A DNA stretch of 28,621 bases from Bacilli bacterium. GTDB taxonomy: Bacteria > Bacillota_I > Bacilli_A > RFN20 > CAG-826. The stretch is from the NCBI GenBank assembly GCA_024693415.1, contig JAILKX010000207.1, positions 1 through 28,621 on the forward strand, given 5' to 3'. Every line of letters starts with the position of its first letter. The stretch's first letter is position 1. The notes under the pieces are model-generated. The model was not told the origin of the DNA and made no database searches. It was given only the letters and a program-made list of their open reading frames with translations. Positions 1 through 7,836 of the stretch are shown one piece after another. Made by a program: the position numbers and the translations under genes.

Positions 1-219
1 GTCGCGGTGGCCGCCGGGTTCTTCGCCGGCATGAGCCGCTACTCCTTGCTCGATTCCTTCGGCAACGGAAACAGCCCCGTCTTCTGGGGCGGATACGCCT
101 CGACGAGGTTCTCGCTATTGATCTTAGTTGCTGCGTGCCTAGTGAACGCCAAAAGCGATTACGACCCGAACCCCATCCAGCTCGATGAGTTCGGAAACCC
201 CATCGACACCGTAAAATAA
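1..219 (+). CDS. C-terminal fragment of an unidentified membrane protein
   Basis: The frame is open from base 1 and ends at TAA 217-219, so the start lies outside the window; the internal GTG or ATG codons are not the real start. About 72 residues are visible: a glycine/alanine-rich segment, a loop with a GGYASTRFS stretch, one hydrophobic helix (LLILVAACLV) and a polar, Asp/Asn-rich tail ending GNPIDTVK. This fits the last transmembrane helix and cytoplasmic tail of a polytopic membrane protein. I do not recognise the family. A strong hairpin terminator follows 24 nt after the stop, so this is the last gene of its transcript, converging on the uridine kinase gene. Confidence 0.7.
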   Translation, partial: VAVAAGFFAGMSRYSLLDSFGNGNSPVFWGGYASTRFSLLILVAACLVNAKSDYDPNPIQLDEFGNPIDTVK

Positions 220-243
220 GCGGGACGTGTATGCGTTCTCGAA

Positions 244-274
244 GGAAAAGCGCTCCATCGCGGAGCGCTTTTCC
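244..274. terminator. Bidirectional intrinsic terminator
   Basis: GGAAAAGCGCTCC (244-256) and its exact reverse complement (262-274) form a 13-bp stem with a 5-nt loop. The flanking A and T runs are part of the stem, so U tracts exist on both strands. It serves the membrane protein (+) and the uridine kinase (-), whose stop codon begins in the last stem base. Confidence 0.9.
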
Positions 275-981
275 TATTTGTTTTCGTTGAAGACTTCCGA
301 GAGGATCTCGTCGGAGAATTCATCCTCGAGGACCCTGGGTTTGCGGAGCCCATTGCAGGCGATGTCGAGCTCTTCGCGGAAGACGTTGGTGAGGACGTCG
401 ATCGCGAGGTTCTCGACCCCGTCGTTATTGATGATGAGGTCGGCGTAGTTGCTCGAGGGTTTCACGATCTCCTCATACATCGGCTGGACCGTGTTGAAGT
501 ATTGGCTCACGATGTTCTCGAATTTGCGGCCCCTCTCGCGCCTATCGCGGATGAGCCTGCGGAGGAACCTTCTTTCGGCGGAGGCGGAGATGAAGACGCG
601 CAGGTCCCCAAGCTCCCTCATCTGCCCGTCGACGAGGGCCATGATGCCCTCCACCACGATCACTTTCTTCGGCACGATGACCTCGGTTTTGTCCGAGCGG
701 GTCAATTGGACGAAGTCGTAGATCGGCTTCTCGATGGTCTTGCCGTCTTTGAGCGCTTGGATCTGGCGCCTCATAAGCGGCCAGTCGAAGGCTTTGGGGT
801 GGTCGTAGTTCACCGCGTAGCGGTCCGCTAAGGGCATGTTCGACTGGTCTTTGTAATAGTCATCCATCGTGATGCGGGTGATGTTCTCCTCCCCGATCCG
901 CTTGATGACGGCTCCGGTGACGTAGCTTTTGCCGGAGGAGGAGCCGCCTCCGACGAGGATCAATCGATTCGCCATGGTCAT
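274..981 (-). CDS. udk: Uridine kinase (uridine/cytidine salvage)
   Basis: Cytosolic P-loop kinase that phosphorylates uridine or cytidine to UMP or CMP in pyrimidine salvage (EC 2.7.1.48). Visible motifs: Walker A GGGSSSGKS at residues 11-19, the family acidic motif MDDYYKD at 39-45, YDHPKAFDW at 59-67 (nucleoside-side loop), VVEGIMAL (Walker B-like) and the arginine-rich lid RRLIRDRRERGR. Length of 235 aa is slightly above the usual 205-215 because of a C-terminal extension. The ATG at 981 overlaps the stop of the upstream M18 peptidase as ATGA, so translation is probably coupled; a second ATG two codons later (MANR) is possible. The main alternative is a phosphoribulokinase/uridine kinase-family enzyme of other specificity. 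Confidence 0.93.
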   Translation of the reverse strand: MTMANRLILVGGGSSSGKSYVTGAVIKRIGEENITRITMDDYYKDQSNMPLADRYAVNYDHPKAFDWPLMRRQIQALKDGKTIEKPIYDFVQLTRSDKTEVIVPKKVIVVEGIMALVDGQMRELGDLRVFISASAERRFLRRLIRDRRERGRKFENIVSQYFNTVQPMYEEIVKPSSNYADLIINNDGVENLAIDVLTNVFREELDIACNGLRKPRVLEDEFSDEILSEVFNENK

Positions 982-2285
982 TCTCCGATCCTGAAGTTGG
1001 TCCCGACGATCTGAAGTGGGACGCTGAAATAGGTCCTGTTGAGCCGTACGTTGCGCTCAACGTCGAGCGCCCCCATCGTCTCGTTGCAGGAATGCATCGC
1101 GAGCTGAGCCAAGCCGATGTCGGCCGAGGCGATCGAGATCTCGGAATTCGAGATGTTGCCCAGCGTGGATCCGCCCTTAAGGTCGCTGCGGTTGGTATAT
1201 TCCTGATAGGGAACCTCCGCTTTTTCGCAGAGGGCCTTGACCAAAGCGCCGCTAAAGGCGTCGGTCGTGTATTTCTGGTTGGCGTTATGCTTGAGGACGA
1301 TGCCGCCGTTTAGGCGCACATCGGTCGTCTGGTCGCTGAGCTCCGGATGGTTCGGGTGGTTGGCGTGCGCATTGTCTTCGCTCAGCAAGAACCCATTGGC
1401 CACGCAGGAGAGCATCTCCTCCTCGCTTAAGCCGATCGCGAACGAGATTCGTTTAAGCGTATCCTTCAGGAAGGTCGAGTTCGCGCCCTGGCGGGTAAGC
1501 GAGCCGACTTCCTCGTTATCGAAGGAGCAAAACACATGCACGTCCCCCTTATCTTGCCCTTCTAGGAACCCTAGAAGCGCGGTGTAGCTGGAAGACAAAT
1601 CATCAAGCCGCGGGGCCAAAAGCAATTCTTTATCGCGCCCCAATAGCTTCGGCTCGTCGCGGTCATAGAGGAACAAGTCAAAGGACACGAGTTCCTCGTC
1701 TTCGCCCAAGCACCCCCGCTCCTTCAATAAGGATGGGATGTTCAGGTCCTCGGCATATTCGCCGATGATGGGCAGCATGTCGACCGCCGGGTTATAGGAG
1801 CACTCGCTATTGGCGTCCCTCCGCATATGGATGCAGACGTTGGGGATGACAAGCAAATCCTCATCGATATCGACCAAGCGGGACGTGACCTCATCCCCCG
1901 ACTTCACCATCGCCCTTCCGGCGAAGGAAAGCGCGCGGTCGAGCCACGGGGCGTAAAGCGCGCCGCCATAGGGCTCAACGTTGAGTTTTGCGAGGTTTTT
2001 GGATGCGATGATTGGATTCGGCTTCACCTTGAACGAAGGCGAATCGGTGTGGGTCGCCGCGATACGGAAGGCGTAGGGCTTCTGAGACGGCACCCGGAAG
2101 GCGATGATCGAGGACATGTTGCGCCTCAGGAAATAAACCTTCCCGCCTTCTAGATTCGGGAAGGGTTTCCCTTCCTGTAGCTCGATCGCCCCGGCTTCAA
2201 GCAGCTCGTCCGCCATGTTCTTGACCGCATGGAACGGCGAGTGCGACGACTTGAGCAAATCCATCACTTTATGCAGATAATCCAT
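978..2285 (-). CDS. apeB: M18-family aminopeptidase
   Basis: Dinuclear-zinc cytosolic aminopeptidase of peptidase family M18, which releases N-terminal (often acidic or neutral) residues from peptides. The M18 metal and catalytic positions are all present: HTDSP (His79), RLDDL (Asp228/229), DNEEVGS (Glu258/259), SEDNAHANHP (Asp304) and MHSCNE (His398) near the C terminus. Length of 435 aa is typical. Start chosen at ATG 2285 because a strong GGAGG lies 6 nt upstream. First gene of a two-gene operon with udk (4-nt ATGA overlap). Its promoter has TATAAT at 2314-2309 (- strand) and carries the GCATGCGCGC box shared with the operon at 27.7 kb. The gene symbol is by family; substrate preference is not inferable. 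Confidence 0.93.
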   Translation of the reverse strand: MDYLHKVMDLLKSSHSPFHAVKNMADELLEAGAIELQEGKPFPNLEGGKVYFLRRNMSSIIAFRVPSQKPYAFRIAATHTDSPSFKVKPNPIIASKNLAKLNVEPYGGALYAPWLDRALSFAGRAMVKSGDEVTSRLVDIDEDLLVIPNVCIHMRRDANSECSYNPAVDMLPIIGEYAEDLNIPSLLKERGCLGEDEELVSFDLFLYDRDEPKLLGRDKELLLAPRLDDLSSSYTALLGFLEGQDKGDVHVFCSFDNEEVGSLTRQGANSTFLKDTLKRISFAIGLSEEEMLSCVANGFLLSEDNAHANHPNHPELSDQTTDVRLNGGIVLKHNANQKYTTDAFSGALVKALCEKAEVPYQEYTNRSDLKGGSTLGNISNSEISIASADIGLAQLAMHSCNETMGALDVERNVRLNRTYFSVPLQIVGTNFRIGE

Positions 2286-2308
2286 AAGATACCTCCGTCA
2301 CTTGGCAA

Positions 2309-2332
2309 ATTATAAAGCAATCGCGCGCATGC
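2309..2332 (-). promoter_or_regulatory. Promoter of M18-udk operon with GCATGCGCGC box
   Basis: On the minus strand GCATGCGCGC (2332-2323) is followed by 8 nt and then a perfect TATAAT (2314-2309). The sequence 17 bp upstream of the -10 does not resemble TTGACA. The first two bases extend to a perfect palindrome GCGCATGCGC. The same 10-mer at the same spacing occurs in the promoter at 27722-27745. Confidence 0.7.
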
Positions 2333-2340
2333 GCCATATG

Positions 2341-2361
2341 AAAAAGGCGGCAATCCGCCTT
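2341..2361 (-). terminator. Intrinsic terminator of the flavin reductase gene
   Basis: Minus strand: AAGGCGG, loop ATTG, CCGCCTT, then a run of T. The stem starts inside the TAA stop codon (2362-2360). Confidence 0.88.
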
Positions 2362-2863
2362 ATTTGACGTAAACCGCCTTGATCTCGCCCTGGTAGATCG
2401 TATGGGGCCCGTCTTTGCCATACCACGCCTTGATGCGCGACACTTCTACTTTCGTCGGATCGAAGTCGCTCTGCCCGATCTTGTCGCACACGATGACTAG
2501 GCTCGCTTCCATAAACGCAGGCGCCCCATCGATATGGGTCAAGGTCAGCCCCGACCCCTTCACCTTGTCCTCATCGCGAAGCGAGACCGACCCGCAATAC
2601 TGCAAGGCTTTCTTGCTTTCCTCGCTATCGTCGAAGAAGCAGATCGCGAACCTATCGGCTTTGTCGAAGAGGATTTTGCTGTAACGGGTCGCATGGATGT
2701 AGACGGTCGCGACCATCTTGCTCCAGAGGATCCCTAATCCTCCCCATCCGATCGTCATCGGATCGATTTCCCCGTCAGATTCAACGACGGTCAACGCCCC
2801 TTCCGCGAACAGGCGGAACGGGTCTTTGTAGGATGTGATGTCCTTAGGCTCAATTCTTTTCAT
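2360..2863 (-). CDS. Flavin reductase-like (FMN-binding split-barrel) protein
   Basis: 167-aa soluble protein of the flavin reductase-like/split-barrel FMN-binding family, which uses flavin for NAD(P)H-dependent reductions. The sequence shows the characteristic order: MTIGWGGLGILWSKMVATVYI (N-terminal strands contacting FMN), HATRYSKILFDKADRFAICFF, then the LQYCGSVSLRDEDK loop and a C-terminal region with KAWYGKDGPHTIYQGEI. The physiological substrate cannot be told. It is monocistronic, with its own terminator overlapping its stop. No Shine-Dalgarno is present: TATAAT ends only 6 nt before the ATG, so the mRNA is predicted to be leaderless. Confidence 0.85.
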   Translation of the reverse strand: MKRIEPKDITSYKDPFRLFAEGALTVVESDGEIDPMTIGWGGLGILWSKMVATVYIHATRYSKILFDKADRFAICFFDDSEESKKALQYCGSVSLRDEDKVKGSGLTLTHIDGAPAFMEASLVIVCDKIGQSDFDPTKVEVSRIKAWYGKDGPHTIYQGEIKAVYVK

Positions 2864-2869
2864 GCCCCC

Positions 2870-2897
2870 ATTATAAAGGCAATCGAATTCCAGTCCA
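2870..2897 (-). promoter_or_regulatory. Promoter giving a probable leaderless flavin reductase mRNA
   Basis: Minus strand: TGGACT (2897-2892, 4 of 6 to TTGACA), 16-nt spacer, TATAAT (2875-2870), then GGGGGC and ATG at 2863. A start 7 nt after the -10 falls on the A of the ATG. Confidence 0.65.
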
Positions 2898-2905
2898 CTT
2901 AGAAG

Positions 2906-3161
2906 CTCCTACATATCAAAACATAAGACCCCTGCATCCTCAAATGTCCCGCTGGGCGGCGCCGGAGCTAAGCTCGAACTTAGCTCAGGGTGCCCGCCTT
3001 GGTCAAGACCCAAATCGCCGTTATTGCGGCCAAACCAAGTCCTCATAAAATCCGAATCCGTGCGACCCATGTATGCGAATTCATCCGAAATGGAACGAGC
3101 GTAGGGGCGGTCACCCCGCAGACCGCTCGCGCTCGTCTCGGGCGACGCCCGTTGTTCTATC
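2906..3161. other. Gene-free GC-rich region with four strong hairpins; possible structured RNA
   Basis: No convincing coding sequence is present in this ~250-nt interval between the flavin reductase promoter and the hypA terminator. It holds, in order: GAGCTAAG/CTTAGCTC (2965-2972 with 2979-2986); CTTGGT/ACCAAG (2998-3003 with 3034-3039), enclosing smaller GC helices; a long two-part stem ACGAGCG/CGCTCGT (3095-3101 with 3130-3136) plus GCGGTC/GACCGC (3107-3112 with 3121-3126); and CGGGC/GCCCG (3139-3143 with 3147-3151). I find no SRP RNA core, RNase P, tmRNA or T-box consensus. Strand and function are unknown. Confidence 0.4.
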
Positions 3162-3191
3162 AAAAAAAGCCCAGCGGGTAAGGCTGGGCTT
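3162..3191 (-). terminator. Intrinsic terminator of the beta-protein/flavoprotein/hypA operon
   Basis: Minus strand: AAGCCCAGC (3191-3183), 7-nt loop, GCTGGGCTT (3175-3167), then seven consecutive T. It lies 13 nt after the hypA stop. Confidence 0.93.
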
Positions 3192-3204
3192 AGGATGGTG
3201 ATGA

Positions 3205-3546
3205 TTATTTGGCCTTGATCTCGGTGACCTCGAATTCGTAGCCGTTCTTCATGTCGTAATCCTCGGAGCCGCATTTGGGGCAATGTCCGTGGAATGCGCT
3301 GATGACGTATTCGTGCTCGCATTCGCGGCAGACGCCCCTTGCGTGGATGAAGTTGACCTTCAGAACGCAATTAGCGACCTTGGTGCCTTCGATGGCGGCC
3401 GGCCAGCAGTCGATCAGGTAATTCGGGATGACGCCGGTGGCTTCGCCGACGGAGAGGGTGCATTCACGGATTTCCGTGAGGCCTTCCTTCTCCATCAGCT
3501 CCTCGAGGGTGTCGACGAGGGCGGTGCAGTAGCCTAGCTCGTGCAT
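3205..3546 (-). CDS. hypA: HypA-type nickel/zinc metallochaperone
   Basis: 113-aa protein matching HypA/HybF, which delivers nickel during [NiFe]-hydrogenase (or urease) maturation. Seen: N-terminal Met-His-Glu, where His2 is the nickel ligand in the family; the sequence TLSVGEATGV; and a zinc finger with Cys73-x2-Cys76 and Cys89-x2-Cys92. Length is standard. It is the last gene of an operon, starting 3 nt after the stop of the 917-aa flavoprotein and followed by a strong terminator. No hypB, other hyp genes or hydrogenase subunit lies in the window, so either the hydrogenase is elsewhere or this HypA serves the neighbouring Fe-S enzyme in some other way. That last idea is inference. Confidence 0.92.
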   Translation of the reverse strand: MHELGYCTALVDTLEELMEKEGLTEIRECTLSVGEATGVIPNYLIDCWPAAIEGTKVANCVLKVNFIHARGVCRECEHEYVISAFHGHCPKCGSEDYDMKNGYEFEVTEIKAK

Positions 3547-3549
3547 CGA

Positions 3550-6303
3550 TCAGTCTCTCTTGAGGGCGCCGACGGCGATCTTGACGCCGCGCTTGACGGT
3601 GTGGAGGCCGGCCATCGGGAGCATCGAGTCGAAGTTCTTGGCGTAGAGCTTGGTCTTCTTGACGAGGTGGGCGGCGTCGAATTGGCACTTGATGACGCAT
3701 TGGCCGCAGCCGACGCAGAGGTTGGGATCCACCACCGCTTTGCCGCAGGACAAGCACCTGGCGGCTTCCTTCTTGATCTGCTCTTCGGTCAAAATGCCGC
3801 GGTTATCCTTGTAGGACTTGGTGTCGACCGGCCCGACCGCCGGGACTTGGCGCTCGGCCCTGTCGAATCCGGTGAGGTCCATGTTGTCGATGTCGATCTG
3901 GTGGAACTCGCGGTGGTTGCGTCCGGCGTCGAGCAATTGGCCCGGCTGGACGTAACGGTGGAGGGAGATGGCGGCCTGCTTGCCGTTAGCGATCGCGTCG
4001 ATCGCGAAGCGGGCGCCGTGGAAGCAATCGCCGCCGACGAAGATGTCGGGCTCGTTGGTCTGGAGGGTGAAGCTATCGGCGATGACGGTGTGGCGCTTGG
4101 AGAGCTGGACCTTGGTGCCTTCGAAGAGCTTGCCATAGTCGAAGGCCTGGCCGATCGCGGTCAAGACCGCGGTGCAGGGGGCCTCTTCGAGGGTCGCTTC
4201 GTCGTATTGGGGGTTGAAGCGGCCGTCGGCATCCTTGACCTGGGTGCACTTCTTGAAACGAATCGAGGCGACTTTGCCCTCTTTTGCGACGATTTCCTTC
4301 GGGCCCCAGCCGTTATGGATGACGATGCCTTCTTGCTCGGCCTCGACGATCTCGTCTTCGGAGGAGGGCATCTCGTTGCGCTGCTCAAGGCAGTAGAGGT
4401 CGACTTTCTCGGCCCCTTGGCGCAAAGCGGTGCGGGCGACGTCCATCGCGACGTTTCCGCCGCCGACGACGACCACGTTGCCATGGAGGGCTTTGCCGCG
4501 GCCGAGGTTCACGTCGCGGAGGAAGTCGATGCCGCCGACGACGTCGGGGTTATCTTCGCCCGGGACGCCAGGGAGGCGGGACAATTGGGCGCCGATCGCG
4601 ACGAAGAAGCCTTTATAGCCCTGGTCGCGGAGCTCTTGGATCGTGACGTCCTTGCCGACTTCGACGCCGGTCTTGAACTTGACGCCCATCTGGCGGATGA
4701 CGTCGATCTCGGCGTCGACAACGTCCTTCTGGAGGCGGAAGCCCGGGATGCCGAAAGTCAGCATGCCGCCGACTTTATCCTCTTTCTCGAAGACGGTGAT
4801 GTCGTAGCCGTTCTGGGCGAGGTAATAGGCGCAGGACAGACCTGCGGGGCCGGCGCCGATGATGGCGATCTTCTTGTCGCTGTAATCGTGCTGCTTCCAG
4901 GGGATGAAGCGGTTCTCTTCCTTGAGCTCCTGCTCGGCGATGAACTTCTTGATGTCGTCGATCGCGACCGCCTGGTCGATTGAGCCGCGGGTGCAATGGA
5001 GTTCGCAGGGGTGGTAGCAGACGCGTCCGCAGACGGCGGGGAAGGGGTTCTCGTGCTTGATGAGGGCGAGGGCTTCGCGGTATCTGCCTTCGCCGGCCAT
5101 CTTGATGTAGCCTTGGATGCCGATGTGGGCCGGGCACCAGGTCTTGCAGGGGGCGGTGCCGGTCTCTTCGATGACGTCGTTGCGGGTGAAGCGGTAATCA
5201 GAGCTCACCTTGGCGGCTTTGACGGTGCTTGAGGCGATCGGCTTGCCGAAGGCGATCTTGGTCTTCTTCTTCTCGGGGAGCTTGACGCCTAATTTGATGG
5301 CGTTGACGGGGCAGTACTCGACGCATTTGCCGCAGGCGACGCAGTTCTCGACCGTGACTTCGCAGCGGTAGTTCGAGGCGACGGCGTCGTTGGTCTTGAA
5401 TTCCTCGACAGGGCGCAAACCGAAGCAGGCGCAGCCGCAGCAGTCGCAGATCGCGGTCGTGTTGCCGTCTTTGAGGCCCTCGATGTTCGGGATGCAGTGC
5501 ATGAGGCCTTCCTCTTCGCACTTCCACATGATCTCCTCGAGCTCCTTGCGGCTGATCTCGCGGTCCTTGCCGGTGCGGATGAAGTATTTGGCGGCTTTGC
5601 CGAGCTTTATGCAGCGGTCGTTGTAGATGTGGCCGCAGCCTTCGCCCATGGTGGAGCGGGAGAGGCGGCAAGAGCAATCGCCGACGGAGTAGGTGTCGTA
5701 TTTATCGATATAGTAGGACAGGGTGTCGCGGGGATCGACTTCTTCTCCCTTAGGGAGGGCGCGTTCGATCGGGATGACCCTCATGAGGCCATAGCCGTTC
5801 GGGATCATGGGTCCGAGGGTCTTCAGGCGGTCGTGGGTGTACTGGTTGAAGGCGCGGCGGATCTCGGGATGCTTCTCGGCGTTCGGCGAGACGACCATGA
5901 TCTCCAATAGGCCCGGGGCGAAGATCGGGCAGAAATACTCGTAATGGCCATCGTCGTGGAGGTCGACCCTGATGGTCCCGAGGTAGCCGAGGTGGTCGCC
6001 GACCTTATGGATGCGGTCGATGTCCCAGTTAAGCTTTGCCGCCATCCACTCGTCGCGGCGGATGCGGCGGAGGCCCATCGCGAGGAGGAAGTCGCACTCC
6101 TCATCGGAGACCGAGCCCGCGAGGGCATAGTATTCCGGGGCGTTGGCGTCGATCTTGTTGATCATGCCGGAGGGGCCGCCGATCATCTTGGCGACCTTGA
6201 CGATTTTCTTGCGGAGGGGCTTGTCGCCGTCGGCGATGGGCTTTCCTTCCCAAAGGATCGGCTCCTGCTCCTTGATCTCTACTTTTCTGATTTCTTCTGC
6301 CAT
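3550..6303 (-). CDS. Multidomain [4Fe-4S] / GltD-like NAD(P)H flavoprotein oxidoreductase (917 aa)
   Basis: A single chain combining several redox modules. Residues ~60-300: a ferredoxin-associated N-terminal domain with conserved cysteines at 210/212, 223, 231 and the cluster CDCCGCAC (286-293). Residues 321-331: a [4Fe-4S] ferredoxin motif [12 protein letters not shown]. Residues 386-437: the GltD-type N-terminal cluster domain ([18 protein letters not shown]437). Residues ~478-770: a two-dinucleotide GltD fold with FAD motif [10 protein letters not shown] (483-), NAD(P)H motif GGGNVAMD (614-) and a VGGDCFHG flavin-closing motif. Residues ~850-880: a second ferredoxin ([11 protein letters not shown]). 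Known relatives move electrons between NAD(P)H and ferredoxin or partner enzymes; it is too unusual to call glutamate synthase, and no GltB partner is present. Start ATG 6303 has AAGGAGA 6 nt upstream. It sits between a small beta-rich gene and hypA. Confidence 0.85.
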   Translation of the reverse strand: MAEEIRKVEIKEQEPILWEGKPIADGDKPLRKKIVKVAKMIGGPSGMINKIDANAPEYYALAGSVSDEECDFLLAMGLRRIRRDEWMAAKLNWDIDRIHKVGDHLGYLGTIRVDLHDDGHYEYFCPIFAPGLLEIMVVSPNAEKHPEIRRAFNQYTHDRLKTLGPMIPNGYGLMRVIPIERALPKGEEVDPRDTLSYYIDKYDTYSVGDCSCRLSRSTMGEGCGHIYNDRCIKLGKAAKYFIRTGKDREISRKELEEIMWKCEEEGLMHCIPNIEGLKDGNTTAICDCCGCACFGLRPVEEFKTNDAVASNYRCEVTVENCVACGKCVEYCPVNAIKLGVKLPEKKKTKIAFGKPIASSTVKAAKVSSDYRFTRNDVIEETGTAPCKTWCPAHIGIQGYIKMAGEGRYREALALIKHENPFPAVCGRVCYHPCELHCTRGSIDQAVAIDDIKKFIAEQELKEENRFIPWKQHDYSDKKIAIIGAGPAGLSCAYYLAQNGYDITVFEKEDKVGGMLTFGIPGFRLQKDVVDAEIDVIRQMGVKFKTGVEVGKDVTIQELRDQGYKGFFVAIGAQLSRLPGVPGEDNPDVVGGIDFLRDVNLGRGKALHGNVVVVGGGNVAMDVARTALRQGAEKVDLYCLEQRNEMPSSEDEIVEAEQEGIVIHNGWGPKEIVAKEGKVASIRFKKCTQVKDADGRFNPQYDEATLEEAPCTAVLTAIGQAFDYGKLFEGTKVQLSKRHTVIADSFTLQTNEPDIFVGGDCFHGARFAIDAIANGKQAAISLHRYVQPGQLLDAGRNHREFHQIDIDNMDLTGFDRAERQVPAVGPVDTKSYKDNRGILTEEQIKKEAARCLSCGKAVVDPNLCVGCGQCVIKCQFDAAHLVKKTKLYAKNFDSMLPMAGLHTVKRGVKIAVGALKRD

Positions 6304-6314
6304 TGCTGCTCTCC

Positions 6315-6599
6315 TTATTTCTTGGCGTCCTCGCTGCGGAGGGTGAGCTTGTAGCCGGAGATCGTGAGGTAGAGGTTCTTCGACTTGCCGCCGGTCAGGA
6401 AATAGACGTTGGAGCGGAAGACCTTTCCGCCTTCGTCGATGACCTGAGCCTGGATGGAATGCTCGCCTTTGCAGAGCTCATAAACGACTTTTTCGTCCTC
6501 GGCTTTAAAGACCCCGAGTTCCTTTTCGGAGCTGAGGATCGTGGCGTCAATACGGCCGCCGAGAGGGCCTTCGCGCCTGAATATAGTTATGGTTCTCAT
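6315..6599 (-). CDS. Small beta-rich protein of unknown function (94 aa)
   Basis: Start chosen at ATG 6599 ([11 protein letters not shown]) because -10 hexamer CATAAT (6611-6606) lies 6 nt upstream; a longer TTG-initiated version would begin upstream of that promoter. The protein has alternating hydrophobic strands with a central [10 protein letters not shown] turn and ends in a charged tail. This pattern resembles PEGA-like or similar small beta-sandwich domains (Gly-x-His-x-Ile turn), but I cannot assign a family. No signal peptide or membrane helix. It leads the operon and ends 11 nt before the start of the flavoprotein gene; that short gap holds the flavoprotein's AAGGAGA site, so the two are cotranscribed. 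Confidence 0.78.
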   Translation of the reverse strand: MRTITIFRREGPLGGRIDATILSSEKELGVFKAEDEKVVYELCKGEHSIQAQVIDEGGKVFRSNVYFLTGGKSKNLYLTISGYKLTLRSEDAKK

Positions 6600-6611
6600 G
6601 TGATAATTATG
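6597..6611 (-). promoter_or_regulatory. -10 element immediately upstream of the beta-protein start
   Basis: Minus strand: CATAAT, then TATCAC, then ATG. No Shine-Dalgarno. A weak TTGTTT lies 18 nt upstream of the -10. A GCATTCGCGC sequence, similar to the 10-mer of the M18 promoter, ends one base before the -10. Confidence 0.5.
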
Positions 6612-6744
6612 CGCGCGAATGCGTGGCGAAAACAAGGATAAAATCTAGAAATGGTCTTACTTTTTTACCGATTTGGTGAGCGGAAATAAAAAATTTGTAA
6701 AATGTTAATATAAATTAAAAATCGCAACGCTTATGAAAAGACGC
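6600..6744. other. AT-rich intergenic region
   Basis: Holds the beta-protein promoter and the 3' flank of the HD gene. A small CGCT-ATA-AGCG hairpin overlaps the HD stop codon and is followed by TCTTTTC on the minus strand, a weak terminator candidate. Nothing else is evident. Confidence 0.5.
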
Positions 6745-7836
6745 TTATAGCGCGGACTTTAGGTAAAGGCCAAAGGAAACTGATTTGAAGGCTTTGACTT
6801 TGTTCCGGAATTCCTCTGAGATTCCAGATAGGCGGCCGCGCCCTTTGACGTAGGGGTCGATGAAGCGCTTCTTGCCGCCGATCTTCCAGGCGCCTTCGAC
6901 CGGGGTTTCGTGCCTTTCGAGGGCGCGCAGGGCGCGGAAGGATTCCCAATCGGCTTTGCTTTTGGGGTCGCGGCAGAGCTTATCGATGAGGATGGGTTCG
7001 GTGAGCATGAGGTCCGGCCTGGAGATCACGCCGCGGGAGATGGCGTCTAAGAGTTTCCGGGCGAGGTACTCCATCGAGAAACGGTCTTCATCGGCGACGT
7101 AGATCCTGCCGTTTTCGAGGCAGTTCAATGCGAATTTCAAGGCTCTGTCTTCGTTTTTGAAGACGAGTTCGGTCATTCCTTCTTCGTTCGTCCCGACTTC
7201 GATGTCCTTGTAGAGCTCCACCGCTTCTTCGAATGGCATGAGGCCGAAATTGATGAAATTGGAGATCGTGTATTCGAGCCTGTCGGCCGAGAGGCGCGGC
7301 GAATCGTTATCGGCGATGGGATAACGATGGTAATCGGAGACGTCGTCGAGAGAAAACCCGTCCTCTCGAAGCAATTCCATGATCCGCGATGAGCCCTGGA
7401 TCACGTCTCTGGTCGACGCTTCCGTGGATTCTTGGGTATCATGGTCGCCGTTGAGGAAGTCGATGACGTGGGCGAAGCAAGGCGTGGAGATGTCGTGGAA
7501 GAGACCTGATAGGGCTACTTTGAGGTCATCGCTGAAATTCAGGCAGATGAGGGCGACGCCGACGGAATGCACGTAGCGCGAATAGCTTCCTAAATCCTTA
7601 TAGAAAGGAAAAGAGGTATATTCGAGCCCACAGTGCATGCCGACGTTTTTCAATCTGATGAGTTCGGGCGCGCCCAAATATTTTTCAATGGCCTTTACTT
7701 TGTCTGGATCGGCATATGGAAATAATCCATGGTTATCGTTCACGGATAAATTATGACGCGAATTCGCTGAATTTGGAGTCGTTATTTGATTTGATGATAG
7801 GATATGATTTTGAACTAAAAATTTTGTGATTTCCAT
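6745..7836 (-). CDS. HD-domain metal-dependent phosphohydrolase
   Basis: 363-aa member of the HD superfamily. The metal-binding signature is complete: His90 (RYVHSVG), His114-Asp115 (LFHDIS) and Asp185 (LSADRLEYT), with a further conserved-looking FAHVIDF segment. The order and the SRYVHSVGV motif resemble dGTPase/YfbR- or SpoT-like nucleotide hydrolases, but the substrate is not inferable. The start is uncertain: ATG 7836 has no Shine-Dalgarno and its first bases overlap a TATAAT, so either another upstream promoter is used or translation starts later. The first ~35 residues are low-complexity and AT-rich, unlike the rest. Divergent from the ROK regulator across an AT-rich spacer. Confidence 0.82.
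   Translation of the reverse strand: MEITKFLVQNHILSSNQITTPNSANSRHNLSVNDNHGLFPYADPDKVKAIEKYLGAPELIRLKNVGMHCGLEYTSFPFYKDLGSYSRYVHSVGVALICLNFSDDLKVALSGLFHDISTPCFAHVIDFLNGDHDTQESTEASTRDVIQGSSRIMELLREDGFSLDDVSDYHRYPIADNDSPRLSADRLEYTISNFINFGLMPFEEAVELYKDIEVGTNEEGMTELVFKNEDRALKFALNCLENGRIYVADEDRFSMEYLARKLLDAISRGVISRPDLMLTEPILIDKLCRDPKSKADWESFRALRALERHETPVEGAWKIGGKKRFIDPYVKGRGRLSGISEEFRNKVKAFKSVSFGLYLKSAL

Noticed and set aside
3095..3136. Possible T-box or other riboswitch because of GGGGTGACCGCC on the minus strand
   Set aside because: The T-box core TGGNACCGCG is not matched, there is no following terminator/antiterminator pair, and no aminoacyl-tRNA or amino-acid gene lies downstream.
2909..3370. 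153-codon minus-strand frame spanning the hairpin region
   Set aside because: It overlaps half of hypA in another frame, crosses the hypA terminator, and its composition (many Arg, Pro, Ser) looks non-coding.
3541..4983. 480-codon open frame on the plus strand opposite the large flavoprotein gene
   Set aside because: Its product is a repetitive Asp/Val/Leu/Ala/Glu sequence typical of the mirror frame of a GC-biased gene. The minus-strand frame has multiple unmistakable Fe-S and FAD motifs, a ribosome binding site and operon context.
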